Positions 31,555 to 43,385 are shown, counted from the first letter of the stretch. The stretch is 64,000 nt of DNA from Cyphellophora europaea CBS 101466 (GCF_000365145.1 NW_008481812.1:744001-808000), one strand, 5' to 3'. Notes: generated by a model from the sequence alone, not told the origin. A program made the numbers and translations.

Positions 31555-32245
31555 GGTGCTGAAGTTGTAGATTTGGGGAGTAGGGTAGACGTAAGATACA
31601 CAGAAAAGAATGACAGAGACGGATCTGATCGAGAAAGAAGAAGAGGGGTGTTCAGAGTTCCCAGGCTGCTATTTGGCTACAGAACGGCTGCACGAGGAAA
31701 GTACCTGAGGGGTCCTGGTGTCGTCAAACCTCGGTCGCGGGGTAAATGGTCGACGCGTTCATGGTCAAGGAGAGCTCCAAGCCGATATGGGTCGAAGAGT
31801 CGTCCTGCATGACACTGACTCGTTCGGAGATAGTTTGAGCGGCAGCGAACCTCGGCGCCGGATGTCGCATTGCGGAGTGCGGATAGGTTCCTTTATGCTC
31901 GTCACTTTGCCCACATTGGGTTCAGGCAAATGGCTGGGATGTGCGGCGAAGCTAGCATGGGTATTCGCACCCCACTATCAACGCACCGGCGGAAGCTCTT
32001 GCAAAGTGTTGCGTCAGACCTTGTCAGGCATGGGTCTTGGATACACTAACATCATATTGAGATAGAGAAATGCCTATCAATTGAGCCTGCCAACACCGAA
32101 AAAACAGCCTTGTCCAGGTCCTACCTAAAATTATCGACCTCATGAGGCCCTTTCAATGCGCGAGGGCCACTTCTGTAATCCCGTCATGGTAATCTCCCTT
32201 TCGGGTCGCCAGACGCTTCGTGACGATTTAGCTGAGTTCCGTTGT
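31555..32245. promoter_or_regulatory. Upstream region of the alcohol dehydrogenase
   Basis: About 690 bp, partly 3' side of the next minus-strand gene. No specific site or gene recognised. Confidence 0.35.
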
Positions 32246-33097
32246 TCAGCCCACGATGTCGCGGAACATGCGATGGAACCGAATCTTGTACCCATCATGG
32301 GCCCCGTATCTGTCCAGGTTACGATGAATTTCCCTGACATCTTGCCGCATAGCTTCCACGCCAACGTTGTCTCCAGTGCTCTCCACAATCTCTGCCATCA
32401 GATCCAGCATGAAATCCCCTCGATGTCGCTGTTGTAGCAGATGGGAGAACAGGCACGTTCCACTGACGCGATCCCTCCTCGTTGTGCGTGCTCTGGGATC
32501 CATCCCAGGGTCAGAAATGTCGGCGAGTAGACGAACAAGCACTCCCAGGATCTGCCGATCGTGCTCCTGCTCGTCCCGAAGCGACTCGTGTTGACGATGC
32601 TCTCTGTCAAGAGCAGCTTTCCCCATCAACTCCTCCATATTCTCCGCTGCGGCTTCCACCGCAACAACACCTTCCTTATACTCACGCATGTTTGCTTCCG
32701 ATCGGTATAGGAGCTTCTCCTTGAAGGTTATAGCTCTGTCCCGAAGCGACTTCATGCGACCGAAGAGAGTGAGGATGTCTCGTTCGGGCTGGTAGCAAGC
32801 CCATTGGGCCATGGTGAACAGGTAGTCTGCCGACGAAGTCCAGTTTCTTTGCTCGGTCCTGGACTCTGGGAGAGTAATTCGGGACATGAGCTCAGTCTGC
32901 CACTCCGAGGGCAGGACGTCTCGATCGAAGGACGACATGAAGTCCTGGTACTCCCACTTTCTCTGATCCAGAACCTCCTGCGCTTGGGCATCGACCTCGC
33001 CCATCGAGCTTTCGCTGTCCGTCATCTCGCGTGGAGGCTCAATTCGGGGACCACGCAGAGGGAGCCTGGAGAATGGAGTTGTTGGAGTATCCGACAT
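32246..33097 (-). CDS. Hypothetical protein with charged helices
   Basis: A 283-aa single-exon open frame starting at the ATG at 33097 (MSDTPTTPFSRLP). No family recognised. The middle is helical and strongly charged (LYRSEANMREYKEGVVAVE, then EHRQHESLRDEQEHDRQ), so a coiled coil is likely. No signal or membrane segment. It lies in a gene-poor stretch with few conserved neighbours and may be lineage-specific. Confidence 0.55.
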   Translation of the reverse strand: MSDTPTTPFSRLPLRGPRIEPPREMTDSESSMGEVDAQAQEVLDQRKWEYQDFMSSFDRDVLPSEWQTELMSRITLPESRTEQRNWTSSADYLFTMAQWACYQPERDILTLFGRMKSLRDRAITFKEKLLYRSEANMREYKEGVVAVEAAAENMEELMGKAALDREHRQHESLRDEQEHDRQILGVLVRLLADISDPGMDPRARTTRRDRVSGTCLFSHLLQQRHRGDFMLDLMAEIVESTGDNVGVEAMRQDVREIHRNLDRYGAHDGYKIRFHRMFRDIVG

Positions 33098-34673
33098 TGC
33101 AACAGCTTGCAAACTCGAACAAAGAAGCGATTCAACCCGGAAATATAAATCTTCAGGAGTTCATCCCGCACCCTGGCCGGCCTCAAGGTAACCTCCTCGA
33201 AGAAAGGACGACCTCACAAGATGAGCTCATTGTCCACTGCCGTTTTCGAGGGGCCGGGTGATAAGGCTTTCTGGTCGGAAAGAGGTGTACAGGAGGCCGC
33301 AGGCCATAGTGTTGGACACTGTTGGTTCTGAAGAGCATCGGACGTTAGGAACGGCCCGCGAACATGGATTATCGCTTTGTGGCCTGTACCTGGGGAGGTC
33401 ATGATCCAGTGAGTAAAAACGCCTAGCTGGAGTACAATGATGGAGCTCGGGTATACACTCTCGATATCGACCGGCGGAGGCCAGGCGTTCTTCGGCTCGC
33501 GAACTAAGATTGACGCTAGCGGGTAGAGGCTTCAATGTTCCTTGGTCCGGTCTCGAATGTAGCCTCCGCTTCGCCGCGGGATGCACTTACAACGTGACGA
33601 ACTCCTAGCTCTCATCGTGTCCGAGTTAGTGCAGTGATATTGAGGTCTAAACAACTCCCGGGACTGCTATCTGAGAGTAGCCATTAAAGCTCGCCAATCG
33701 AGGTCGAAGTATACCGTCACGTGAGCGCCAAGAAGGCGACCAGAAGGCGACCTGCAGCGGCGGCGCTTGCATCGATTGAACAATTGGATATCGGCTGATC
33801 GTGACAAAATAGACGCAGAGATGTGTACTTTTCGGGTCGCTTCGATGGAGAGTATTGTGATATTTGAGTTAGCCTGCAGCATACAATCTTCCGCATGGCC
33901 TTGTTGAACCTTGCCGGGTCAGGCCAGGTAGGTAATGGGCCTTCAATGGTGCAGGGGATCGACGGTGTACGCCCTGCTGAAGAGCCTGGGCGGCTAACTT
34001 CATCCATTTCCCGGTTACGGTATGATTCAGCCCCCTTGGCCCAAATACCGGGCCGAGCTCGATAACAGCAGTCTGCGAAAAGTGCTCCTGGGTTGGGACC
34101 TTAATGCATGCCAGGTGAGTCACTGGGTCGGCAATTACCGTGCGCTCGCGGTTGCCATGGTGTGCGCAATTCTGCCCAAGTAAAAGCTAGAAGTGCTCCC
34201 ACGCCATCGAGACCTTGAAGACGATACCAGACCCGTTTGAGTAAAGCTGCCTACCAATAGTTTCGGGGCAGCAGAAGACGGTCGGTAGTTCTTCCCATCA
34301 CTTAAATCTGACTGACCAATTTGGCTCTGCACAAGCCCTGTCAATAGAGGAAAACTTCCGTAGGTGCCAGGAAGACTCCCAGGGTAGATCGACTTACACG
34401 GCCTTTGACTATGCTCAGGCATGGGTAGTGGGGAACACAGTTCTATCCATGCATAACAGTGTGATACTGAACCGGGAAGGGTGCCTGGTGCGTCGGTTCT
34501 GACGCTTCCATTGTATCGACAAGGGACCAAATCCTGATAACAGTGGTCATGTGTCTCTTGGATCAGCCGAAGCAGCAGCTTTGACAATCTAGCGGCCAAC
34601 ACCACCTGCCAAGCAGATGCCCCAGCAATCACGTTGCAGCAGCTTAGAATGATGCTCAGCGCGGAGTTTGTGG
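33098..34673. other. 1.6-kb gene-poor stretch
   Basis: Between the hypothetical gene and the DUF202 gene. Scattered short open frames without domains. A 180-codon frame (34135-34677) overlaps the DUF202 stop but has no supporting features. No RIP-like decay or transposon end seen. Confidence 0.35.
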
Positions 34674-35520
34674 TCATGACTTTTCTATGGTAATGGCGAG
34701 GATCACCACAAAGAGGCTAACAACGACCTGAAATCGATTTGAGTTAGGGACCTAAGCATATGACCGGACACCTGACTCACCGCCAAGGACAGTACTGCCA
34801 CAAGGTTGATTTCCCAACCTCCAGAAATGGCTTTTCCAAGGGCCATTTGCTTTTGCAGTTTGAGAAAGCGAGCAGTGCCAACCAAAAGTAGCAGAATGGC
34901 CATGATTTGACAAATGCTTGAGAATGGTACACCGACGATGTGAAAGCCAAAGACAGGGCTAGGGTTTAGGGAGTGCTGCAAACGAAACAGTTGAGCAATA
35001 AAGATGCCCGTCATCGAGAACATTTGACTCGTACGCAGGAAGGCTAGGAACGTACGCTCATTTGCTGCAGGCCGATATTAGCCAAGCTCATTCATATGTA
35101 GCCCAGTAGTCAGGGGCTCTCACCGAGGTGGTCACGGCATGCCACATGGGGCACCGACATGGAGACATGTCGTCGCCAGAGCCGAGCTATTCGGCGACGA
35201 AAAGGCCCGTGACTTGGATTTGGGTCTGTGCTGATTCGAACGAACCGTACCTCGTCAGGTGGATGAAGCTCAACGGCTTCGTCCTCGGATGGCTGTTGCA
35301 GAATCTGTGCACTCTGAGTGGTTGGCTGTGGTTCTCGCTGGAGTTCGGGCATCGGGGGACGTTCTTTGGCGCGGATGGCGTGCTCCAGGGTTTGCCTGAA
35401 AACTGCCTTCGCGATTGGATAGGCGTCGAACCCCTGGAACCAATCCCCTGAAAGACTGGAGGTGTGCGAAGTTGTGGCTTCGAGACGGGTACTGAATATG
35501 TACAGAAGTCTTGCCTGCAT
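34674..35520 (-). CDS. DUF202 membrane protein
   Basis: Three exons, 35124-35520, 34781-35064 and 34674-34727, with introns of 59 and 53 bp, give 244 aa. Splicing creates the hallmark DHLANERTFLAFLRT, which no single frame contains. An N-terminal part of about 130 residues is hydrophilic, with a basic stretch (RRRIARLWRRH). Three transmembrane helices follow, the last made by the third exon (VVSLFVVILAIT). DUF202/YidH-type proteins in fungi include vacuolar (VTC-associated) membrane components and small plasma-membrane proteins of unclear role. The start at 35520 is the first ATG in frame. An upstream exon cannot be excluded. Confidence 0.75.
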
Positions 35521-36250
35521 AAGTAGTCATCGTGGTTGTTCTCGATGGAGTTGAAGCAGTCAATTGCGCTCCCAGAGCATGGAGATGAAGTGGCATTGTC
35601 AACGCTGCGTCATTGCAGTGCCGACACCGGTTGGGTGGAGTGTTCGGGGCACGACTCGAGGGCTACGCCGTTGGCTCCCGCACTCCCGCATTTTAGCGAC
35701 GCGGCTTTATCGGAAGACAGATGGCTGCTTCTTGTGCGGTGCAGCACCCATGACTGGCTCAAAAATACGTTGCGTGCAGCTTATGAGCTTGCCAACATCC
35801 ATGTACATAGACGAACCAGGCGCCGGATGGTCTGCACAATGACGGATCAGCAGGATCTTGGGCGGCGGGTCAATTCCAAGTTTCGCGTCCGCTAGGCGGC
35901 GGATGCCCCGCCATCTTATTTATCGCGGAGCTTCCAGAATACAAGGCCATCCCAGCCTCCTCTTCTGCTTCGTGAGATTGCCTTGTCTGCCACGTTATTC
36001 TCCTGCAGACACTTATAACCTTTCTCCCGGCCCTCGCAAAGTATTTGCGATAGGTTTCTCCTTCTCTGTTCCTGCTCGCGAGACACCCGGCCACAACAAT
36101 TCACCCGGCCCGCCAAGCTTTGGTTTACTGCCTGACGCCCGGCCCCGCAGTCAACCCAACGACTTCACTTGCGCTGTTCTCTCTCTTCAGCGCAGACTAA
36201 GGCTCTGATTCGTTTCTTGAGCTCAGTCAAGTCCAGTCGACACGAGCACG
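35521..36250. promoter_or_regulatory. Divergent upstream region, DUF202 / MARVEL-like
   Basis: 730 bp between divergent starts. The last 200 bp are pyrimidine-rich, as in a fungal 5' UTR. No domain-bearing open frame. Confidence 0.35.
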
Positions 36251-36908
36251 ATGCTCGGTGGATTCCTCTTCGCCTCATGGCGTATCTTCCAGCTTGTGAC
36301 GCTGATCCCGGTCATTGGCATGCTGGTAAGTCGCAAACGGATCCCTTGACTTGGTACACCACTAACAGCTGCAGGCATGGTTTGTCGATGGCTACAATAA
36401 CCAAAACCTGCTCACCCCGTCGCCCATCCTTGTCCTCTTCATTGTCTCTGTCCTTGCTGCCGCCTGGGCCTTGGCCACGGTTGTTCGACTGGGATCAACC
36501 CGACGATCCGCTCTCTTCGTCGCGTTCATCGATCTATGCTTTGTAGGCGCATTCATAGCCGCCGTATACTACCTACGCCGCATCGACGATACCGACCATT
36601 GCAACCACTTTGAAAGATCTCCACTTTATGGTCAGCTCACAATCTTCGGATTCCAGGGCCGACAGCAGGGCTTGTCATATGCGCGAGATCTCAAGAAGAA
36701 TTGCAGCATGCTGTATGCGTCGTGGGTTTTTGGCATCATCAATGTCATCACCTTCTTCGTCACTTTCGTGCTCGCTCTTTTCCTTCACCGGCACAATCGG
36801 ACGGTTTATACCAAGGAGGTCCGCAGGTCTTCGAGACACAGCAGTCGCAGAGGTCACTCGCACTCGGGCTCGCGGAGGAGCAGCAGCCGTCGCAGGTACT
36901 ATGTGTGA
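36251..36908 (+). CDS. MARVEL-like four-helix membrane protein
   Basis: Two exons, 36251-36325 and 36375-36908, with a 49-bp intron, give 202 aa. Four hydrophobic helices are visible (exon 1 helix; about 36-60; about 67-90; about 145-170), with an extracellular loop holding paired cysteines. The C-terminal tail is basic and rich in Ser, Arg and His (RRGHSHSGSRRSSSRRR). This is the plan of fungal MARVEL-domain proteins, which sit in plasma membrane or vesicle membranes. The tail may carry phosphorylation sites. The upstream part of the gene starts in a good context (CACGATGCT). Precise function unknown. Confidence 0.75.
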
Positions 36909-37308
36909 GCAACTGTTAGAGACGGAAGACGCGCAGCAACGAATCTCCTAAGCCATATTTTGTTCACTTGGCCGGACATTGCAATTATTAGCGACTTTGT
37001 TTAAATAGCGGGCAATGAATGATGAGTTGAGGCTTTATCCTACTTCTCCGCGTACTTTCGGCGGCCATCAATGATGTCGTTCATTGGACTTCGTTCGATA
37101 CGACTGTGCTTTGCTCACTACCGTCGTGCACTCTTTGTCTTTGAAGAATGGGGAAAGATGGGGGAGCAGGACGAATCTGGCCAATGAACTTGGCCGTAAA
37201 TGCCCATCGGAGATCGCCATCCTCCCGCCTTTCCAGGCCCTGTCGTACATCCAGTACGAATGGACACCCCATTCTTCGCGACCGGAGACCAACGTCTCGA
37301 ATGTATCA
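36909..37308. promoter_or_regulatory. Upstream region of the MoCo sulfurase gene
   Basis: 400 bp. The hxB frame remains open upstream to about 37084 without an ATG, which could reflect an undetected upstream exon or chance. AT-rich around 36960-37020. Confidence 0.35.
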
Positions 37309-39792
37309 ATGCAGAGTGCTTCAAATGGGTTCAATACCGAGAACCTCACGTTTGATCATTCGACCAACTGCGCGGCCTCCATGCCTGCCGTACGTGCTCA
37401 GATCAACCCAGGCACGGGCTACATCGAGAACATTCAGTCGCTACGTGAGATAGAGTACCCGCTGCTCAGAGACACGACCTATCTGGATCATGCTGGGACT
37501 ACTCTCTATCCTAAGTCGTTGATCGAGGAGTATTCGAAAGACTTAACCCAGAACCTATTCGGGAACCCTCACTCAGCATCAGCGTCATCTCAGCTATCAT
37601 CCCAACGCATTGACGATGTGCGTCTCCAAGTCTTACGATTTTTCAACGCAGAACCGGATCACTTCGATGTCGTCTTCACCGCCAATGCTACCGCTGCTAT
37701 CAAACTCGTCGGGGAGGCCTTTCGAGATGGTCCTCAAGGATTTGACTATGCTTATCATGTCGACTCGCACACTAGTATAGTGGGAGTTCGGGAACTGGCA
37801 CATATCAGCCATTGCCTGAGCGACGATGCCGGCGTCAATGGCTGGCTTAACGACTGCCAGGCCGTCGGGGGTGGCCGGCCGCGCTTGTTCGCTTACCCTG
37901 GACAGTCGAATATGACTGGGCGGCGTCACTCCTTGAAGTGGGCTGAGCGTGTCAACGATTTGTGCTCTAACAACACCGCACAGACATACACTCTCTTCGA
38001 TGCGGCAGCACTAGCTTCTACCGCTCCATTGGACTTGTCAGACATCGCGACGGCACCCAGTTTCACAGCTGTGAGCTTTTACAAGATATTCGGTTTTCCC
38101 GATCTTGGAGCGCTACTTGTGCGAAAGGATGCAGCTGAACCGTTGTGCCGGCGCAAGTACTTTGGCGGCGGCACTGTGGAGGGAGTCGCAGTGACGGGTG
38201 GCCCATGGCATGCGTCAAAGCGGAGGTCGACACACGATCGTCTCGAGGATGGAACGTTGCCGTTCCATAACATCGTCGCCCTTGGGCACGCTCTGAGACA
38301 GCATGTTGGCATCTATGGGTCCATGGATGGAGTCTCACGCCATTGCGCCTATCTTACCAACGCTCTACGGACGCGCATGCTCTCATTACGCCACGGAAAT
38401 GGAAGCGCCGTATGTCGTATATACGGCGCAAGCAGCCTTGGGGACACTCTACCAAACGGGCCCGTGCTCGCTTTCAATCTTCTCGATAACGCTGGGAACT
38501 ATGTCAGTAACGCAGAGGTTGACAAACTTGCCATTGTCAGGCGGATTCATCTCCGAACAGGTGGTCTGTGCAACCCAGGTGGGACGGCGAGTTACCTGCA
38601 CCTCACGGCGGATGACCTTCGTGGGAATCATGCAACAGGATACCGCTGTGGTGACGATAACGACATAATCAACGGTAAACCAGTGGGGACTATACGTGTC
38701 AGTCTCGGAGCTCCTAGTAGTTTGGAAGATGTTGATTCTTTTATGGACTTCTTGCAGGATTTCTACGTCAACCCCACAACGGAGGATCGAAAGACAACGG
38801 CAAACAAAGTCCGAGGCCATGGAAACAGCTTCACTGTCGAGGCTCTTACGGTGTTCCCTATCAAGAGCTGTGCAGCTTTCAATGTTCCTTCGGGCAGCCT
38901 CTGGGAAGTTGGCGCGCGAGGGCTGGCATGGGATCGCGAGTGGTGCCTCGTGCACGAAGGCACTCATCAGGCATTGAGCCAGAAGAAGTACCCACGCATG
39001 GCACTATTGCGACCCACAATCGACACTCAAGAACGTGTGCTGCGCGTCACTCACAACATACATGGCTCAGGGTGGCAGCAGCTTGAGGTGAATCTGGATG
39101 AAGCTCTAGTCGTGGGAAGGACAAGCCTCGTGTGCGACGCTGCCAAAACTCGCAGGACTTCCTCCGTTTGCGGCGAATCGGTGGACATAGAGCACTACAC
39201 TTCACCAAAAGTATCACATTTCTTCACCGAGGCATTAGGAGTACCTTGTACTCTCGCTCGCTCTCCACAGCTGGGTTCTGTGCGCCGGCCGCAGATTCGC
39301 AGCCACACGGGCTTCACACCAGATCAGTCTGCTTTGAAAGCGTACTCAGTAGGACTCGCGAACGAGAGCCCGATACTGTTAATCTCGCGCTCAAGCGTGA
39401 ATCGCCTGAACGAGCAAATTAAGGCCCGTGGAGGCGGAGGTAGGGCTGTACCGGCAGAGTCATTTCGTGGAAATATCATCGTCTCGGAAACACTTGAGAG
39501 AGGCCAGTCAGAGACCCCGTATGCCGAAGATGATTGGCGAGAGGTGAGCATAGGAAGCGACAGCGCTGGTGGCATATTCGAGATTATTGGTCCATGTCAG
39601 CGATGCCAGATGGTGTGCATTGATCAGGGCGATGGAAGCCGAAGACAGGAACCATTCAGCACATTGGCCAAGACACGGAAGAAAGAAGGAAAGGTGTGGT
39701 TCGGCATGCATATGTCTTTACGACAAAGCGAGAACAGGTTCATTAAGGTAGGGGATTACCTCCAGGCGACATCGAGGTCCGGAGCCACGTAG
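37309..39792 (+). CDS. hxB: Molybdenum cofactor sulfurase
   Basis: An 827-aa single-exon protein from the ATG at 37309; HxB of Aspergillus nidulans is of similar length. The N-terminal half is a NifS-like PLP domain: YLDHAGTTLYPKSL, GNPHSAS, and VSFYKIFGFPDLGALL with the PLP Lys259. The sulfur-carrying cysteine is Cys421 in RTGGLCNPGG. The C-terminal half holds the MOSC beta-barrel N and C domains (VFPIKSCAAF, GLAWDREWCLV, then FRGNIIV and PCQRCQMVCID). It adds the terminal sulfur to the molybdenum cofactor of xanthine dehydrogenase and aldehyde oxidase, so purine use depends on it. Confidence 0.93.
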   Translation: MQSASNGFNTENLTFDHSTNCAASMPAVRAQINPGTGYIENIQSLREIEYPLLRDTTYLDHAGTTLYPKSLIEEYSKDLTQNLFGNPHSASASSQLSSQRIDDVRLQVLRFFNAEPDHFDVVFTANATAAIKLVGEAFRDGPQGFDYAYHVDSHTSIVGVRELAHISHCLSDDAGVNGWLNDCQAVGGGRPRLFAYPGQSNMTGRRHSLKWAERVNDLCSNNTAQTYTLFDAAALASTAPLDLSDIATAPSFTAVSFYKIFGFPDLGALLVRKDAAEPLCRRKYFGGGTVEGVAVTGGPWHASKRRSTHDRLEDGTLPFHNIVALGHALRQHVGIYGSMDGVSRHCAYLTNALRTRMLSLRHGNGSAVCRIYGASSLGDTLPNGPVLAFNLLDNAGNYVSNAEVDKLAIVRRIHLRTGGLCNPGGTASYLHLTADDLRGNHATGYRCGDDNDIINGKPVGTIRVSLGAPSSLEDVDSFMDFLQDFYVNPTTEDRKTTANKVRGHGNSFTVEALTVFPIKSCAAFNVPSGSLWEVGARGLAWDREWCLVHEGTHQALSQKKYPRMALLRPTIDTQERVLRVTHNIHGSGWQQLEVNLDEALVVGRTSLVCDAAKTRRTSSVCGESVDIEHYTSPKVSHFFTEALGVPCTLARSPQLGSVRRPQIRSHTGFTPDQSALKAYSVGLANESPILLISRSSVNRLNEQIKARGGGGRAVPAESFRGNIIVSETLERGQSETPYAEDDWREVSIGSDSAGGIFEIIGPCQRCQMVCIDQGDGSRRQEPFSTLAKTRKKEGKVWFGMHMSLRQSENRFIKVGDYLQATSRSGAT

Positions 39793-39978
39793 ATGTACCA
39801 GTAGTTACCAAAATTACATAAACATTACGCAATATACGCCGGATTTACGTATTGAGCGCGTATGATCATCCCAACTCTGTCGAGTCTCTCCCCGCCTCCA
39901 ATTCAGACTCCAAACATTTTTCTGTTCCTGCACCGCGCCTACACGTACGCTTGTCGTTGATGCCCACACTCCCCCACG

Positions 39979-41700
39979 ATGTCGAAGAGAAAATCTGAGG
40001 AGCCTTTGGAGATCAGTGCTAGTGGCGTGTCTCCTGCCAGCAAAAGAGTGAGGATTGACGAGGTGGTGGATGAGGCGCATGCTGTTTCTCAAAGGTCTTC
40101 GAACGAGCGCAATGGCGACGGAGCCGGGACCAACGGTGTTGAATCCGACGCAGAATCAGATTTCGAAGAAGACCAAGTAGAACCTGCGCCTTTGCGGCAG
40201 ACGGCGCCCACGGAAGGTTACAGTGATCTCTACCTAGACACAATCAAGCGTTCCATCCTCGACTTCGATTTCGAAAAGCTGTGCTCCATCACACTGTCGA
40301 ACATCAACGTCTACGCCTGTCTCGTATGCGGGAAATACTTCCAAGGCAGAGGGCCCAAGTCGCACGCCTATTTCCACGCGCTCGAAGTCGACCATCATGT
40401 CTACATCAATATGGAGACGAAGAAAGTCTACGTCCTGCCAGAAGGCTACGAAGTCCAGAACAAGAGCTTGGACGACATCAAATATGTTGTCGACCCCAAA
40501 TTCACAGAAGAGGACGTTAAGAAGTTAAACAAGATACCCAAGGAGTCCACCGACCTATCCAACAAGAAGTACCGACCAGGCTTCGTGGGTATGAACAACA
40601 TAAAAGCGAATGACTACCTAAATGTGGTTGTACAGACCCTTTCACACGTTGCCCCTATACGCAACTTCTTCCTGCTGCATAAGTTTGCATCGAACACCCC
40701 ACAGCTACCGGTGCGGTTCAGCACACTGGTACGCAAGATATGGAACGCCAAGTCCTTCAGGTCGCATGTCTCGCCCCATGAACTTCTACAGGAGATTGCC
40801 CTGCGCTCATCAAAGAAGTTCACATTAACGCAGCAATCAGATCCCGTCGAGTTCCTGTCGTGGTTTCTCAACAACCTGCATCTTACACTGGGCGGGTCAA
40901 AAAGCAAGCCGCTCTCGTCTGTCATTCAAAGGGCCTTTCAAGGAAGGCTTCGTCTCGAGTCTCAGGCTATCACAGCCAAATCTGACACCACCGGCGACCG
41001 ATTACGATTCGAGGACTCCTCGAACATCACCACAAACGTGACCCCATACATGATACTGACGTTGGATCTGCCACCCACGCCCTTATTCCGCGACGCAAAC
41101 GAGGACAAGAACATCATTCCTCACGTACCTCTGACAAGCCTACTGCAGAAATATAACGGCATGCAAGCTTCAGAGAGGCAGGCCCACCGTGTACGACATC
41201 GGCTGCTCCACCCTCTACCGCCGTATCTGATGTTTCACGTCAAGCGATTCAGCACAAACAAGTTCGTTTCTGAGCGCAACCCAACAATCGTCACGTTCGC
41301 CTCACCACGAGGTTTGGACATGTCTCCTTTCGTCGAGCCTAATCCGGAGATTCATTCTCCTGGAGAGCCCATCATCTACGACATGGTGGCCAACATCATC
41401 TTAGACACTGTGAGCGTGGCCACGGGGGGTGGAGAGGATTCTAATGCGGCCGATGCTGCTAGCAAGGCTGCGGGCGGAGAAAGAGAGAAGGTGGCGTGGA
41501 AGGTGCAGCTTCAAGATAAGGCTGTAGCTGCATCACAACGGAGCGACCTTCCAGAATGGGTGGAGATTCAGGACTTGTTCGTCGACCGCGCAGAAGCCGA
41601 AACGCTTTTCACGCGCGAAGGATACTTGATGGTATGGGAGAGGCGGAAGGAGAAACCATCGGGCACCAATGGAGCAGGCAAGGGCAAAGGCAGAGCCTGA
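39979..41700 (+). CDS. SAD1: Pre-mRNA splicing factor SAD1/USP39
   Basis: A 573-aa single-exon protein. A basic/acidic N terminus is followed by a UBP-type zinc finger at about 100-170 (INVYACLVCGKYFQGRG, SHAYFHALEVDHHVY). A USP-like domain starts at about 203 with GFVGMNNIKANDYLNVVVQ, where active enzymes have GNTCxxNS; the catalytic Cys is replaced by Asp, as in USP39. The end of the USP fold (PPYLMFHVKRF) is present. Sad1/USP39 stabilises the U4/U6.U5 tri-snRNP and is a pseudo-deubiquitinase. A Lys/Gly-rich tail (KEKPSGTNGAGKGKGRA) ends it. Confident family call. Confidence 0.93.
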   Translation: MSKRKSEEPLEISASGVSPASKRVRIDEVVDEAHAVSQRSSNERNGDGAGTNGVESDAESDFEEDQVEPAPLRQTAPTEGYSDLYLDTIKRSILDFDFEKLCSITLSNINVYACLVCGKYFQGRGPKSHAYFHALEVDHHVYINMETKKVYVLPEGYEVQNKSLDDIKYVVDPKFTEEDVKKLNKIPKESTDLSNKKYRPGFVGMNNIKANDYLNVVVQTLSHVAPIRNFFLLHKFASNTPQLPVRFSTLVRKIWNAKSFRSHVSPHELLQEIALRSSKKFTLTQQSDPVEFLSWFLNNLHLTLGGSKSKPLSSVIQRAFQGRLRLESQAITAKSDTTGDRLRFEDSSNITTNVTPYMILTLDLPPTPLFRDANEDKNIIPHVPLTSLLQKYNGMQASERQAHRVRHRLLHPLPPYLMFHVKRFSTNKFVSERNPTIVTFASPRGLDMSPFVEPNPEIHSPGEPIIYDMVANIILDTVSVATGGGEDSNAADAASKAAGGEREKVAWKVQLQDKAVAASQRSDLPEWVEIQDLFVDRAEAETLFTREGYLMVWERRKEKPSGTNGAGKGKGRA

Positions 41701-42422
41701 GGTACTGCTGCCACTGTCTGGGCAAGTCTATTAGCGCTGAGGTGGCTCGACTGATGGAAAGTCTTGATGGTTATACCGATAGCCTGAGCACTGGATCGCA
41801 ATACGGGAGGACTTTATTGCGTCCATCCTCAAAATAACGCTCTCAATAGGGTCTGACCGTCTTGATTGATCAAGGCCATGGTCACCATACCACGTGTCCC
41901 TGATTACAATCAACTGGCGTCCAGCTCGACCAACATGTCTTGTCGTCCAAGTGGGGTATGTCGTGCTGCCCCTTTACAACATGGTGAGATTTGCTCGGCG
42001 CCTCGAGGTACAGGTTGTGAGACGGCCCAATTGTGAACAGAGGTCGTGCAGACTTCTCTGCCACGGACCAGGTCAGCGCTAGTCTTCGGGACTCTTGCTG
42101 ATTCATCGAGACAAGGAACTCCAAGCGTCTTTCGCCTCAGCGCGGTCAGTAGCAAGCAGCGACCGGAGTTTCCCGCCTCCTGAGAGGCGGTCGATGCTCG
42201 TGTTATTTCGTGTGTCTATCACATAATATGGCATTACAATGCGCGAGCGGTCCCACCCAGACTCAGCTGCAGGCTTTGAATCCACAGAGCTGGGGGAGTT
42301 ATAAGCCGTGTCCCGACCTCTTTCATAGTACGCGAAGTCGATCAGCACTAGGAAATACAAGTTCTCAACGCATAAAACTCAACCGCTCACCTCCTGTTGT
42401 TCTCCAACCGTAGACAGGCGCC
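41701..42422. other. Intergenic
   Basis: About 720 bp between two plus-strand genes. Short open frames without domains. Nothing recognised. Confidence 0.35.
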
Positions 42423-42999
42423 ATGGCATCCTTAAAACCCCCATTCACGAAAGAAACGGCTCATCAGAAGCTGAAGTTCGCTCAAGACATGTGGAATACC
42501 AAAAACCCGGAACAGGTGGCGAAAGCATACACCCCAGACTGCATCTGGCGAAACCGCGATGTCTTCATACAAGGTAGAAACGGATTGTTGTAGCTGCTAC
42601 AAAGACAGAGTTTGGCTGACCCAAAGGTTTCCAGGGACGGAGGAGATCATCAAGCTCCTAACGGCCAAGTGGGAGAAGGAGAAGAACTATCGACTGCGGA
42701 AAGAACTCTTCTGCGTGGGCGGCGACAGCAACGAGAAGATCGCGGTGCAGTTCTGGTATGAGTACCAGGATTTGCATGACGGCTACAAGTGGAAGCGGTG
42801 CTATGGTCTGGAGGATTGGACCTTCAACGAGGAGGGGAAGATGAGGAAGAGGATGATGAGCGGCAATGACGTTCTTCTGGGCATTTGGGGAAGCGGTGAA
42901 GCCATTCCGGAGCGGTCGATTGAGGGAAGGTGGTTCTTGGACGGCGTGGATGTTGAAGATGAATCCGTCACGAAAATGATCACTGAGAAGCATTACTAG
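42423..42999 (+). CDS. DUF1348 (NTF2-like) protein
   Basis: Two exons, 42423-42573 and 42635-42999, with a 61-bp intron ending at TTTCCAG, give 171 aa. The DUF1348 pattern is clear: WNTKNPEQVAKAYTPDCIWRNRDVF, then GTEEIIKLLTAKWEKE, LRKELFCVGGDSNEKIAVQFWYEY, NEEGKMRKRMMSGND and EGRWFLDG. It is a small cytosolic NTF2-fold protein of unknown activity. The acceptor was chosen over an AG 14 bp earlier because only it keeps the frame. Confidence 0.82.
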
Positions 43000-43385
43000 T
43001 ACTCTAGGAAATAACTGAGTCGCGAGGAGGAGGGCCGCCATCAGGCAGTAAAAGTCTTGGCACAGCGCTTGATTCGTCTCGTAAATCCAACGATGAAGCC
43101 TCAGGTCATCGAGCACGGCAGTGATTTTGATCCGCATCTTTGTAGTGTATCTGCTAAGTTCCATTCCATCGAGCCATTTGATGAAGTCACGGGACCATTG
43201 CTTATGACAGTATGAGGACGAGATGCGGTGTCTGTTGAATGGAAGCCCTCAGTTCGCACCTTACGTAATCACCGGCCTAGCCTCTTTAAGCTCCCGCCGT
43301 CGATCATCGTGCAAGTAAACCACCTGCGCATCGAGCCCGTGGACAAGATTCATGCTCCCATTCTGGTACATATTTCGACCCGACC
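43000..43385. other. Intergenic
   Basis: 386 bp between the DUF1348 gene and COX23. Nothing recognised. Confidence 0.35.

Noticed and set aside
34135..34677. 180-codon minus-strand frame overlapping the DUF202 stop by ATGA
   Set aside because: Eukaryotic genes do not normally couple this way; no domain, and composition looks random.
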